This document shows positions 28,196-37,145 of a stretch of DNA of 64,000 bases, piece after piece. The stretch's first letter is position 1; each line of letters starts with the position of its first letter. The position numbers and the translations under genes are program-made. A model generated the notes under the pieces. That model ran no database searches and was not told the DNA's origin. It worked only from the letters and a program-made list of their open reading frames with translations. Source of the DNA: Clostridium hydrogenum (GTDB lineage Bacteria > Bacillota > Clostridia > Clostridiales > Clostridiaceae); NCBI RefSeq assembly GCF_021432385.1, contig NZ_JAEACT010000002.1, positions 248,001 to 312,000 of the forward strand. The letters are read 5' to 3'.

Positions 28196-28828
28196 TCAAT
28201 TTACCTTTTTTATAAACGTATAATTATATGATAAAACAATCATAAATATCTGTATAGTATATATTTCTAGTCTCTCTGTTAATCCTAATATGTTCATTCT
28301 CAAATTCATAGAAATGGGAACAGTTGCACCAAATATTGTTATTAGTATCGCCATTATCAAACAAATCCTACCTAAGCATTCTGTATTTTTCTGTTTTAAG
28401 TAACCAACTGCAATTAAAAACGAGGAGGTAATTGTAGTAAATACAACAATAATTGTGACAGTAATATGCATAACATTTTGAAAATTCATTACCGTCTTAT
28501 CTCCGCTCAATGGAAATAAACTATATCCAAAGGTTGAAGTCAATTGCATTATCATTAATACTATATATCCAATCTTACACATGAGGTTATACTCGTCAAA
28601 AGCTTTTTTGATAAGTGCTACTAAAAATAAAATCATACATACACTATATACATTGCAAAATATACTCAAAATGTTTCTATTAGGCGCCCCATCAGCTGTA
28701 AGTGAACTAATATCTGTTGTAATTGGATTGTACGCTTTCCATAAAATTTGCCCAATTATTGTGTGTGCAATATAAAACAATGCCCCTACCATTCCTAATG
28801 GCATAAATCCTCTATAAATCTTTTTCAT
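28196..28828 (-). CDS. DUF998-family membrane protein
   Basis: A 210-residue protein with six hydrophobic segments. The pattern FYIAHTIIGQILWKAYNPITTDISSLTADGAPNR at the N-terminus, with a charged/polar loop after the first helix, is typical of DUF998. The function of the family is unknown. The ATG follows AGGAGG. It lies between a TetR gene (64 bp upstream, separated by a short R5 repeat) and the J-TPR gene (15 bp downstream). Confidence 0.82.
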   Translation of the reverse strand: MKKIYRGFMPLGMVGALFYIAHTIIGQILWKAYNPITTDISSLTADGAPNRNILSIFCNVYSVCMILFLVALIKKAFDEYNLMCKIGYIVLMIMQLTSTFGYSLFPLSGDKTVMNFQNVMHITVTIIVVFTTITSSFLIAVGYLKQKNTECLGRICLIMAILITIFGATVPISMNLRMNILGLTERLEIYTIQIFMIVLSYNYTFIKKVN

Positions 28829-28842
28829 AGTATACCTCCTAT

Positions 28843-28894
28843 AGGCATCTTAAAGAAAATAACGAGTCAAACTTATTACTTTTTTAAGATGCCT
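28843..28894. repeat. Repeat R5, short copy
   Basis: AGGCATCTTAAAGAAAATAAC is followed after a short loop by TTACTTTTTTAAGATGCCT. The stem could act as a terminator or attenuator within the TetR-DUF998 unit. Its last base touches the TetR stop codon. Confidence 0.65.
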
Positions 28895-29514
28895 TAATCT
28901 AATTTTATGTACTCACATATAAAGCTTACATGTTTAAACATCTTTTTTATAACTAGCGCTGTATCTTCTCCATTATTTACAGCATGAGCATACTCAAATG
29001 TTAATGCCAAAAGACCGTAATTATACTCATCTGCTATAAGCTCCATATCAATTTTTTTTATCATTTTTTTGCTATACATAATTTTTAAAACTTTTATAAT
29101 AAATCTTGATGGTTCAGAAATCATATTCTCCAGCATCAATTTTTTTGCTTTCTCATTTCTAAATTGCTCTGTATATATTATTCTTGCAATATCATCAAGC
29201 GTACCATTCAAGGATCTTCCAAAGCTAATAATCAACTGCTTAAATACATCTTCAACAGACATATAACTAAGCATCTTTTCAATTTCTTCTTCACTAGGCC
29301 TGTGTGCTGTCAAATTTTCAGCAAAATAATCAAACAAACTAATAAGAATTTCTTCTTTGTTTTTATAATGATTGTATATAGAACTCTCCTTTATGCCTAC
29401 CTCTTTAGCTATTTGTCTCATTGATACTCCATTATACCCTTCTTTAGAAAACAGCTTTACTGAAGTCTCAAATATTTTTTGTTTTGTGCTTTTTTTAATT
29501 TCACTACTATGCAT
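28894..29514 (-). CDS. TetR/AcrR-family regulator
   Basis: The N-terminal helix-turn-helix is textbook (KLFSKEGYNGVSMRQIAKEVGIKESSIYNHYKNKEEIL), with an all-helical ligand domain to residue 206. The ATG follows GTGAGG. An interrupted dyad in its promoter (29538-29587) is a good autoregulatory operator. It is the first gene of the TetR-DUF998-J/TPR unit and presumably represses it. Ligand unknown. Confidence 0.92.
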   Translation of the reverse strand: MHSSEIKKSTKQKIFETSVKLFSKEGYNGVSMRQIAKEVGIKESSIYNHYKNKEEILISLFDYFAENLTAHRPSEEEIEKMLSYMSVEDVFKQLIISFGRSLNGTLDDIARIIYTEQFRNEKAKKLMLENMISEPSRFIIKVLKIMYSKKMIKKIDMELIADEYNYGLLALTFEYAHAVNNGEDTALVIKKMFKHVSFICEYIKLD

Positions 29515-29537
29515 ATACGTACCTCACTTTTATCCTT

Positions 29538-29594
29538 AACTAACAACTGATAGTTTTATATTTAAATATTACTATCAATTGTTAGTTATGTCAA
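29538..29594 (-). promoter_or_regulatory. Promoter and TetR-type operator
   Basis: TTGACA (29589-29594), 17 bp, TAATAT (29566-29571) on the minus strand. Arms CTAACAACTGATAGT (29540-29554) and ACTATCAATTGTTAG (29571-29585) form a dyad that covers the spacer and the start region. Confidence 0.7.
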
Positions 29595-29682
29595 CAGAGA
29601 TAAAAAGCAAAATAAGAAGAACCTCCTCCAGCATTATCCGGACTTGGTTCTCCTTAATTATTATGACTAATAAATTTTTATG

Positions 29683-30594
29683 CTATTTCAAAAAGAAAAT
29701 TAGAAAAGTTATAATACATATGCTTATTGGAATACATATGGAATTTATCACTCCCGCAAGACCTTCATCACATTTGCATAATCCCGTAAACACTGGTGAA
29801 AGAACTGAAACTGGTGCAAATACTAATATAATTAGAACTTTTTTTATTTCTGAAGAAAATGGTATAAAAAAGTATATTATCAAAGCAAAAATAAGTGCAC
29901 TTAAATAGCGAATACCTACCATTGAAGCAACTTTAAACAATTGATTCTTATGAAAATTACATTCAAATATCATTCCTATCATAAGCATTGATAAGAAAGC
30001 ATTTCCAGCACTTAAATTTGCAGTAACATTATATATTGCTTTTGGCAATTTAATTCCTGTTATAGCCAATATAAGCATCAATAAATATGTATCAAAAGGT
30101 ACAGATGAAAAAACTTTTCTAAGAAAGCCTTTGATGCTCTTAGGGCCGCCCTCTCCTGCAACTCCTGATGCAACAGCATAGGTACCGCCTGTACACATTA
30201 TGGAATTACCTATATCAAAAAGACTTGTTATTCCAACTGCATATGATCCTAAAAAGCTTTGTACATAAGGAAGTGTAAAACATCCTATATTGTACCCTGC
30301 AAGATTAAGAATATTAAATGCCTTTTCCTTGTTATCCTTATTTCTTGCTATAATGTAACCAGTTAATGACATGATTATATTAGCTAAAAACCCAATTAAA
30401 ACAATAAAAAGCATGGATTTATCCATATTAAAATTTGCAAATGCGGTAATAAGAGCACAAGGTAAAGTTATATTCATAATAATTTTAGTAACAATTTTAT
30501 GATCTTTACTTCCAAATATGCCCGCTCTTTTAAAAATATAGCCAAGTACAATAATAAATACAAAGCTAAAAGCCTTTATTAATACGCCTTCCAT
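29683..30594 (-). CDS. AEC-family (auxin efflux carrier-like) transporter
   Basis: A 303-residue protein with about ten membrane segments. The N-terminal GYIFKRAGIFGSKDHKIVTKIIMNITLPCALITAF is a typical AEC start. The family contains malate, malonate and related organic acid carriers, but the substrate cannot be assigned here. The ATG follows GAGGAG. It is transcribed alone, divergent from the pentapeptide-repeat gene. Confidence 0.85.
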   Translation of the reverse strand: MEGVLIKAFSFVFIIVLGYIFKRAGIFGSKDHKIVTKIIMNITLPCALITAFANFNMDKSMLFIVLIGFLANIIMSLTGYIIARNKDNKEKAFNILNLAGYNIGCFTLPYVQSFLGSYAVGITSLFDIGNSIMCTGGTYAVASGVAGEGGPKSIKGFLRKVFSSVPFDTYLLMLILAITGIKLPKAIYNVTANLSAGNAFLSMLMIGMIFECNFHKNQLFKVASMVGIRYLSALIFALIIYFFIPFSSEIKKVLIILVFAPVSVLSPVFTGLCKCDEGLAGVINSICIPISICIITFLIFFLK

Positions 30595-30797
30595 TAAATC
30601 AACTCCTCATTTGATTATGCCCTATTTTTCTTCATCTTTTTTACCTTTTTATTATAATACTTTTCATTGTTAAAGTGTCCATAATTTTGTTTATCTATAA
30701 ACATAGTATATAATAATATCTAGATTTCGAAACATGCTGACTTTACCAATTATAATAAAAGGCAAAAATAATTTTTGTCATGGAGGTAACTGTATAA

Positions 30798-31190
30798 ATG
30801 GCTAAGAATCAAAACGTTAATGGAAGTTTTCATTACAATAATATAGAGAAGAAAGATAAGAACTTTATGTATCAAAATCTTCAGAGAAGCAATTGCTATA
30901 ATAGCAATTTTTCAAATTCAAATTTTGATTATGTAAGTTTTAAAGGAGCGCATTTTAAATCATGTAAGTTTTTCCAGTGTACTTTTAGATGGGCAGAATT
31001 CATTGGAACAAATTTAAAAGGGAGCAATATGAGCGATGCTGTATTTGAAAATACTATATTCGACTCTGTAAATTTAGATGGAGTTAATTTTAAAGATACC
31101 AAATTTAGCAATACTATATTTTTATCCACTGATATTGAGGAACTCTTTAATCCAAGATGTATCAATTTACCTTTCTCTCTGTTATACTAA
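30798..31190 (+). CDS. Pentapeptide-repeat protein
   Basis: A 130-residue protein. From about residue 28 to 115 the sequence follows the A(D/N)LxX five-residue pattern (NFSNSNFDYVSFKGAHF, EFIGTNLKGSNMSDAVF, SVNLDGVNFKDTKF), giving four to five coils of a right-handed quadrilateral helix. Some relatives mimic DNA and protect gyrase, but most have no known role. The start has GGAGG 12 bases upstream. Monocistronic. Confidence 0.88.
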   Translation: MAKNQNVNGSFHYNNIEKKDKNFMYQNLQRSNCYNSNFSNSNFDYVSFKGAHFKSCKFFQCTFRWAEFIGTNLKGSNMSDAVFENTIFDSVNLDGVNFKDTKFSNTIFLSTDIEELFNPRCINLPFSLLY

Positions 31191-31296
31191 TATATATTGA
31201 AACTAGCTCAACTACAAACTATCCATGCACCATAATCCCTTAAATATTGGCATTTTGGAACATAAATAGTTTAAGTTTCACAGTAGTTTCACTCTA

Positions 31297-31971
31297 GTGA
31301 AAGAGGTGTTTTTTATAAATACGAATTATAAAAACGTAGAAAACAAATATGAAATTCAAGGAAATGTAGCTTTAATTTCATTGCTTAATAAGAAAGGTTC
31401 CAAGCTTATAGCTAAAATAGACGTTGACGATATAGAAAAGGTTAAAAGCATGGGAACTTGGTTTGCCGAATGGCATAAGGATTTTAATAGTTATTTGGTT
31501 CAAAATATAAGCTTAACTAAAACTAATAAAAATTCTACTCCACTAAAGCAAAATCTACAAAGTGTAATTTTAAATACCAATCCTAAGGCCCCTATTAAAC
31601 ACATAAATGGGGACACTCTAGATAATAGAAAATGTAACATAGAAATAGTTGAAAGAAATACTAAGAATGATTATGAAATTATAGATGAAAGTACTATTGC
31701 TATAATTTTAAAAGATAGGAATGGTAAGGCCTTTTCTAAAGCTCTAATATCTAAAGAAGATTTCAATACTGTTCTTACTGATGAGTTTAGTTGGGTAGAG
31801 TATAAAACTCATGGTAATATTCACGTTGTAGCTAATACTCCAAATGGCAGAATTTATTTAGATAAAATGCTTATGAATCCTGGTGATAGCGAAATTGTCC
31901 ACCATATTAATCTTAATCCATTGGATTGTAAAAGAAACAATATGGAGATAGTGAATATCCTTGATAAATAA
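31297..31971 (+). CDS. HNH-endonuclease-like protein with duplicated motif
   Basis: A 224-residue protein with two tandem halves. Each ends in a motif like the HNH fold of AP2/HNH_3 homing-type nucleases: KHINGDTLDNRKCNIEIV near residue 107 and HHINLNPLDCKRNNMEIV near 203. The first copy has Lys in place of the first catalytic His and the second has Cys for the usual Asn, so only the second could be active. The start is uncertain: GTG 31297 lacks a clear site and GTG 31306 is also in frame. The NUDIX gene begins 15 bp downstream, so the two form an operon. Role unknown. Confidence 0.6.
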   Translation: MKEVFFINTNYKNVENKYEIQGNVALISLLNKKGSKLIAKIDVDDIEKVKSMGTWFAEWHKDFNSYLVQNISLTKTNKNSTPLKQNLQSVILNTNPKAPIKHINGDTLDNRKCNIEIVERNTKNDYEIIDESTIAIILKDRNGKAFSKALISKEDFNTVLTDEFSWVEYKTHGNIHVVANTPNGRIYLDKMLMNPGDSEIVHHINLNPLDCKRNNMEIVNILDK

Positions 31972-31986
31972 AAGGAGTGAAAAATA

Positions 31987-32439
31987 ATGCACGAATATAT
32001 GAAAAACCTTAGAACCTATATAGGTCATGATCCTTTATTATTAGTTGCGGCAGGAGCCATAATCCACAAGGATAGGAAGATATTATTGCAAAAACGTGGA
32101 GATAATGGAACCTGGGCTATACACGGCGGATGTCTTGAATTAGGAGAAACCGTTGAAGAAACAGTTAGGCGTGAGTTAAACGAAGAAATAGGTATAACAC
32201 CAATAAATTTAAAATTTTATAAGATTTTTTCTGGTGAGGGCATGCATTGTACATATCCCAATGGAGATGAAGTTTATTATATTAACGTTATTTTTCTATG
32301 CGATGAATATGAGGGTGAGTTAAAACAGGATGATGATGAAGTAGTTGAACTCAAATGGTTTGATGTGGATAATCTCCCCGACAATATTAATACACCTGTA
32401 GATAAAGCTATATTGAAGGGTATTGATAAAGTCATATAG
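31987..32439 (+). CDS. NUDIX hydrolase
   Basis: A 150-residue pyrophosphohydrolase. The full NUDIX box is present (GCLELGETVEETVRRELNEEIG, residues about 49-70), with the metal-binding REXXEE glutamates intact. The strand before it, ILLQKRGDNGTWAIHGG, is typical. The ATG follows AAGGAGTG. It is the second gene after the HNH-like protein. The substrate (oxidised or modified nucleotide, or sugar nucleotide) cannot be told. Confidence 0.9.
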   Translation: MHEYMKNLRTYIGHDPLLLVAAGAIIHKDRKILLQKRGDNGTWAIHGGCLELGETVEETVRRELNEEIGITPINLKFYKIFSGEGMHCTYPNGDEVYYINVIFLCDEYEGELKQDDDEVVELKWFDVDNLPDNINTPVDKAILKGIDKVI

Positions 32440-32465
32440 AAGAATTTTTATAAACAAATAATAAA

Positions 32466-32573
32466 TATTGCGAACCAAGGTGTAGTACAAAATCAAAGAA
32501 CAAGGGACAGGTACATTAAAAATAATGTGGTCTACGAGTATCTCGAAATCTTAAATAAAATTTTATAAACGGA
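32466..32573. repeat. Broken R6 and R2 fragments
   Basis: GCGAACCAAGGTGTAGTACAAAATCAA followed by AACAAGGGACAGGTACATTAAAAATAATG is the left half of R6. Then AAATCTTAAATAAAATTTTATAAA matches an inner part of R2. It lies between the convergent NUDIX and 93-residue genes. Confidence 0.55.
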
Positions 32574-32855
32574 TTAAAACCAAGTAGTGAAAGAACGTAA
32601 CCCCCTATGTTTATCTGCGCCATTAGCTATATTACTATGTAAATTTAAAACTGATTTAGGGGCTTTAAACTTATTCGTGAGTAGGTATGCTGTTATAGCC
32701 TTACTTAGTTTTTCGCAAATAAAGTTATACTCTTCGTCATTTTCAATCTTTATTTTAAATGGAATAAGGGTATTAGTTAACTCTTGATTACTTTTAACTT
32801 CAGGATCATTCAAAACATCATTTAATTCATTTAGTAACAGGGAACTTTTGTCCAT
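32574..32855 (-). CDS. Small hypothetical protein
   Basis: A 93-residue, mostly helical, soluble protein (MDKSSLLLNELNDVLNDPEVKS ...). GGGAGG precedes the ATG by about nine bases, so it is probably expressed. The stop lies three bases from an R2 fragment and the C-terminus reads SFTTWF, so the end of the gene may have been cut by the repeat. The size and helical content resemble some small immunity proteins, but I see no family motif. Confidence 0.5.
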   Translation of the reverse strand: MDKSSLLLNELNDVLNDPEVKSNQELTNTLIPFKIKIENDEEYNFICEKLSKAITAYLLTNKFKAPKSVLNLHSNIANGADKHRGLRSFTTWF

Positions 32856-32962
32856 TTATGAAACACCTCCCAAATTATATTATATCTTATATTACATCGA
32901 GTTTTTACAAAAAACAAGCTTGTATAATTTTCTCTATTTAAAAATTTTAATCTTAATAAAAT

Positions 32963-33012
32963 GGCTATGTTTTAAATAAGTGTCAAAATCAACACTTATT
33001 TAAAACATAGCC
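32963..33012. repeat. Repeat R7 hairpin
   Basis: A perfect 21-bp stem, GGCTATGTTTTAAATAAGTGT, with an 8-base loop. Half-copies (TTTAAAACATAGCC) lie at about 12489-12502 and 5895-5908. The hairpin sits between two minus-strand genes; the rest of 32856-33125 is AT-rich and holds only a 20-bp R3 fragment. Confidence 0.65.
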
Positions 33013-33125
33013 AATAATATAAATTGGACCTTGTCAGCATAAGTAATGTGCTCATAATGCCCATAAAAGCTCTTCGCTTGTTATTGTATAGGAGGATGTG
33101 AAAAAATAAAGTTTTTAGTTTTATT

Positions 33126-33953
33126 CTAAATATTTATCCCCGGAAACATTAAGTTCTTTTCTACTTCTTTATAGCCAAAAGACTTATAAAGACTCATTGC
33201 AGTTTTATTTAGCTCCCATACCTCCAGTTTTGTTTCAATTAATCTATTCATTAAGAAATAATTGAAAATATAATTAATTATAATTTTTGATATTCCCTTT
33301 CCACGTACTTCTGGAAGAACATATAAAGTTTCAATATATCCCAAACCATCTTTTTCAAAAATCGTACATCCACCACATTTCTTTCCTTCAATAAAAAAGT
33401 ATAAATTTTTAAAATAATTTTGTGTACTTTGTTCCATAAGTATATCTTTATCTAATGGTGATATAAAAATTCCATCATATAGTTCCCTATATTCCGCAAA
33501 TTCTTTCTCTACATTTAAATCTATTTCACTTACTTCTACTCCTTTAGGAAGTATATATTTAAAATCTTCTTCAATACTTGCTTTCATGATAACGCTATAA
33601 TCTTCCTCAAATCCATTTTTGGTGTAAAAATCCATTTTATCCTTGTTATATTCAAATCCAGAGTATATTCTTGCACTTAAATCGGGGCCTTTCCTACGAA
33701 TCTCATTGGCTCTAAAAAAAACTTTATCAAACAACGCTTGCTTTACCTTATCCTTTAAAAATTTGTCCATATTTTCTTCTATATTAATATCTATAAAAAT
33801 AAGATAAGGTATTTCTTCTATCTGACAATGGTTCATATTAGGATATACATAAGAACTTCCCAAATAACTTCCATCATCATTAAATGCTAAAAAAATATTA
33901 TTCTTATTGTTACCATACTGGTCTTCAACTGGATTCTTTATTTCAATCCCCAT
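33126..33953 (-). CDS. GNAT-family N-acetyltransferase
   Basis: A 275-residue protein. The C-terminal domain (about 140-275) has the acetyl-CoA loop LYVLPEVRGKGISKIIINYIF and the late ELNKTAMSLYKSFGY, both diagnostic. The N-terminal 130 residues look like a second, degenerate GNAT fold (SGFEYNKDKMDFYTKNGFEED). The ATG follows GGGGG. The gene begins 16 bp after the AraC-type gene and is co-transcribed with it. Confidence 0.82.
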   Translation of the reverse strand: MGIEIKNPVEDQYGNNKNNIFLAFNDDGSYLGSSYVYPNMNHCQIEEIPYLIFIDINIEENMDKFLKDKVKQALFDKVFFRANEIRRKGPDLSARIYSGFEYNKDKMDFYTKNGFEEDYSVIMKASIEEDFKYILPKGVEVSEIDLNVEKEFAEYRELYDGIFISPLDKDILMEQSTQNYFKNLYFFIEGKKCGGCTIFEKDGLGYIETLYVLPEVRGKGISKIIINYIFNYFLMNRLIETKLEVWELNKTAMSLYKSFGYKEVEKNLMFPGINI

Positions 33954-33969
33954 ATTTTTACCCCCTTTT

Positions 33970-34842
33970 TTATCTTCTTCCTACAGGAATCCATACCTCA
34001 CAAGTATAATCGTCATATTCATTGTCATCCCAAAAATACTTTTCTATGTATACTCCCTCTACCTCTTCAAATCCTGATGTTGGAAACCATTGTGAGTATA
34101 TTCTCTTCCACAAATCTCCTATGGCAAATCTATTTAAATTATTGGCCTTTACATCAAAAACAGCAAAAGTACATGAAGGTATCTCTACTACTTTATATTC
34201 ATTAGGTATGTCTTTGTTAGGGATTTCCCATCCCATCATATATTTTCTACTTCCATCTTTCTTAAAATCGTAATGAATCCCATGTAACATATTCATTTTA
34301 GAAAATCCTAAAAATTCATTAATTCTATGATGTGTTCCATCATCCCAAATTCCATTACAAAATTGTGGTATTTCTTCATATAGTGCATTATCAACTATGG
34401 TTGTTTCAAAATCCACACCGAAAACCTTAAATTTTTCCTTTTTAACTATCCTATAATTCAATTCACACTCTCCCTGAATTGATATCTGAAATGAGATCTT
34501 TGGAAAAGCTTTTAGTCTTATATTTCCCTTTTTTATTTTTGAAGGTGATACCCCATGTAGCCTTTGGAAAGCCTTAGTAAAAGCATCTATACTTTCATAC
34601 CCATACTTTATGGCTACATCAATAACCCTTACATCCTTAGAAGTTAATTCTTCTGCAGCAAGAGTTAACCTTCTATTTCTGATATATTCCCCTACAGTAA
34701 ATCCAGATAATGAATGAAACATTCTTTGAAAATGGTAACGTGATGTAAATGCAATCTTTGCTATTTCATCAATATCTATAGTTGAATCCAAATTAATCTC
34801 AATATATTCAATTACGTTGTTAAGCCATTTATTTATTTCCAA
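33970..34842 (-). CDS. AraC-family regulator with GyrI-like effector domain
   Basis: Residues 1-105 contain the double helix-turn-helix (IDEIAKIAFTSRYHFQRMFHSLSGFTVGEYI; DVAIKYGYESIDAFTKAFQRLHG). Residues about 125-290 form a GyrI/Rob-like effector-binding domain (FKVFGVDFETTIV ... CEVWIPVGRR). This Rob/TipA-like layout usually binds small cations or drugs. The start is a TTG after GGAGG. It is followed by the GNAT gene, which is therefore its likely partner or target. Confidence 0.88.
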   Translation of the reverse strand: MEINKWLNNVIEYIEINLDSTIDIDEIAKIAFTSRYHFQRMFHSLSGFTVGEYIRNRRLTLAAEELTSKDVRVIDVAIKYGYESIDAFTKAFQRLHGVSPSKIKKGNIRLKAFPKISFQISIQGECELNYRIVKKEKFKVFGVDFETTIVDNALYEEIPQFCNGIWDDGTHHRINEFLGFSKMNMLHGIHYDFKKDGSRKYMMGWEIPNKDIPNEYKVVEIPSCTFAVFDVKANNLNRFAIGDLWKRIYSQWFPTSGFEEVEGVYIEKYFWDDNEYDDYTCEVWIPVGRR

Positions 34843-34914
34843 ATCTCAGACCTCCATTAAAGTATATAGAAACGAATAGCTTTATTCTCGACTTTTTGTG
34901 CTTTGGTTTGTCCA

Positions 34915-35106
34915 TTATGATTTACTTGCAATGTACATGTTTTTCCTTATAATTTTTTCTAAACTAATAAATCTTCCAACCTCGAAACCGCTTTGATGCA
35001 AAAGTAAAAGTGTTAATAATCTAGACATTCTTCCATTTCCACAATTAAACGGATGGATGCAAAGAAAATCCAATATAAATGCAGCTATTAAAACCAGTTT
35101 ATCATG
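34915..35106 (-). pseudogene. Fic-domain gene fragment cut by an insertion sequence
   Basis: About 64 residues remain, including the core Fic motif HPFNCGNGRMSR, which in complete proteins transfers AMP or another nucleotide to target hydroxyls. The N-terminal part is missing: the IS1182-type element begins directly at the upstream break (35108), and no matching sequence occurs beyond its other end. The C-terminal helices also seem short. The ATG offered by the frame lies inside the IS end. A non-functional remnant is most likely. Confidence 0.75.
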
Positions 35107-35107
35107 A

Positions 35108-37012
35108 GGGTGTCGCATTAGCATAAAAAAATATGCTAATGCGACACCCTTGTTTTTAGCTGTTTATGCTATTTTTTAGCAATATTCTGATTGATAGCAA
35201 GTTCAACATCAAAAAAACTGTTCACTTTAATAAGCCTTTGCTATTGAGGCTTTTTTCGAATTAAAATGATTTTAAGATTTTAAAATCAAGCACTTTTTTT
35301 GATTGGAAAAAGATGTGTTTCGGTTTTATCCAATTGAATTTTATTATGTAACTTATTTACATTATGTGCCATTGCGAGCAAAATACTTTCCGCCAAAACA
35401 TTATTTTTACCTTTGCTTAAATATCTGCGAAATCCCATATCTTGTTTTATCTCTCCAAAAGAACCTTCTACTTGAATGCTTCGATTCATCCTTAATTTAC
35501 AACCTTCCTCGCTTACAATTCTTTTAAGATTATCTTTACGAAGTTCATTGAATAGTTTAGAAGTTTCAAGATTTTTAGTTCTTTCTTCTAATGGAGTTTT
35601 ACAATTATGTCCTTTTATGCATTTGCTCTTATATTTACAATTACTGCAATCTTCGCATGTATAAATTGTTTTTTCACTTATATAGCCTGTCTTGCTCTTC
35701 CTGTTTACTATTTTATTCACAGTTAACTTCTTATTATTTTTACAGGTATAGTAATCACCAAATTCATTATATTCCATATTCTCTATCCTACTTATATCAC
35801 TTTTATATTTCTTCGTTTTAGATATTTCATAATTTGTTGGTTTAATAAATGATAGCTGCATATTTTCTTTAATGTAAACATAATTTTCTTCGCTCTCATA
35901 ACCTGCGTCCGCAGTTATGTTTGAGTACTTAAAATGCAGAAGATTTTCCATACTTTTTATAAATGGAATTAATGTTGTGGTATCTGTAGGCTGAGGGCCT
36001 ACAGTAAGCCATACTATGTATTGAGAATCTACTCCATGTTGAACATTGTAAGCAGGTTTTAACTGACCATTTTTCATTGCATCTTCTTTCATTCTCATAA
36101 ATGTTGCATCGTTGTCAGTTTTTGAATAGCTGTTACGTTCACCACAAGTATAGATTTTTTTTGTATATTCTTTTAGCTTTTCAAGGTATTCTTCAAGTGT
36201 TTCAATAGAACGTTGAATTGGATTTTTTCGTTTTCCACATCCATGTACAAATTCTATATTTTCCTTCTGTTTTAAAGTATAAAGTTTCTTTCTAAGTTTT
36301 TTTATATGCTTTATTTTAACCTTGTTTTCATATACAATTTTTATACCATATAGTTCTTCACACTCAGCTACAAAATCAGCCAATTTAGAAAGCAATCTTT
36401 CTAAATTTTTGCATACTGATTTCTTCCAAACAAAAGTATATTTATTAGCACAAGCTTCTATTTTAGTACCATCAATAAATATATCATTTCCCATAACTTC
36501 TCCAATTTCATAAAGGAAATTAGACATTTCAGCCATGATTTCCTTTGCGCATAGCGCAAAGTGTATACTGCGAAACCTTGCAAATGTAGAATGATCAGGT
36601 GCTTTAGAATCTCCTAAAAGGTACATAAAATTAACATCCCTTTTACAGGACTGTTCCATTTCTCTTGATGAGTAATTATGATTCATATAAGAATAAAGTA
36701 CAATTTTAAGCATCTGACGTGGCGTTGCTTGATTCTCCCTTATACGAGAGTAAGTCGAATACAAATATGTTAAATCCATCTCCTCAATAAATTGACTTAG
36801 CAAACGCACCGAATCATCAGCCGGAATTATGTACTCAATATTTAGTGGAAGTTTTAATTGATAATCTCCCTGAATTGAAGTATAATTTTTATGTAAATTA
36901 ATGTGTTTAGTCATATGTTAATTTTACCATAAATCTTTCACTCTTTTGAGTGAGAGATTTATTTTTTGTATTAAAAAAGACTATCGCACTAATTTTTTAG
37001 TGCGACAGCCCC
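35108..37012. mobile_element. IS1182-family insertion sequence
   Basis: A complete element of about 1.9 kb with a single transposase gene. Its ends read inward GGGTGTCGCATTAGCATA (left) and GGGGCTGTCGCACTAAAAAA (right), giving imperfect terminal inverted repeats. Each end is also a hairpin by itself (GGGTGTCGCATTAGCAT with ATGCTAATGCGACACCC at 35108-35150; GACTATCGCACTAA with TTAGTGCGACAGCC at 36979-37010). No clear target duplication is visible. Confidence 0.85.
35286..36914 (-). CDS. IS1182-family transposase
   Basis: A 542-residue DDE transposase, apparently intact. An N-terminal DUF772-like region (RENQATPRQMLKIVLYSYMNHNYSSREMEQSCKRDVNF) is followed by the catalytic residues in IFIDGTKIEA, TADAGYESEENY and RSIQVEGSFGEIKQD. 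A cysteine-rich stretch (CEDCSNCKYKSKC) lies between the second Asp and the Glu, as in other members. It cuts and joins the element ends at 35108 and 37012. The undamaged frame suggests recent arrival. Confidence 0.93.
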   Translation of the reverse strand: MTKHINLHKNYTSIQGDYQLKLPLNIEYIIPADDSVRLLSQFIEEMDLTYLYSTYSRIRENQATPRQMLKIVLYSYMNHNYSSREMEQSCKRDVNFMYLLGDSKAPDHSTFARFRSIHFALCAKEIMAEMSNFLYEIGEVMGNDIFIDGTKIEACANKYTFVWKKSVCKNLERLLSKLADFVAECEELYGIKIVYENKVKIKHIKKLRKKLYTLKQKENIEFVHGCGKRKNPIQRSIETLEEYLEKLKEYTKKIYTCGERNSYSKTDNDATFMRMKEDAMKNGQLKPAYNVQHGVDSQYIVWLTVGPQPTDTTTLIPFIKSMENLLHFKYSNITADAGYESEENYVYIKENMQLSFIKPTNYEISKTKKYKSDISRIENMEYNEFGDYYTCKNNKKLTVNKIVNRKSKTGYISEKTIYTCEDCSNCKYKSKCIKGHNCKTPLEERTKNLETSKLFNELRKDNLKRIVSEEGCKLRMNRSIQVEGSFGEIKQDMGFRRYLSKGKNNVLAESILLAMAHNVNKLHNKIQLDKTETHLFPIKKSA

Positions 37013-37038
37013 TTTATTAAAATATCATATTAAAATAA

Positions 37039-37078
37039 AATAAACCTTATCATTTCACTTTAAATGATAAGGTTTATT
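37039..37078. terminator. Hairpin terminator after the MBL-TetR operon
   Basis: AATAAACCTTATCATTT, a six-base loop, and its perfect inverse. It lies 68 bp downstream of the TetR stop on the minus strand. The rest of 36915-37145 is the IS right end and AT-rich DNA. Confidence 0.6.
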
Positions 37079-37145
37079 CTTAATATATAATCATTGGGAA
37101 ACTTTCAATTTATCAGATTATAAGTTTGAATTTATTTTTTAAGTT

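Noticed and set aside
29579..29908. Plus-strand frame overlapping the AEC transporter
   Set aside because: It is antisense to the transporter's end and to the TetR promoter and has no plausible protein features.
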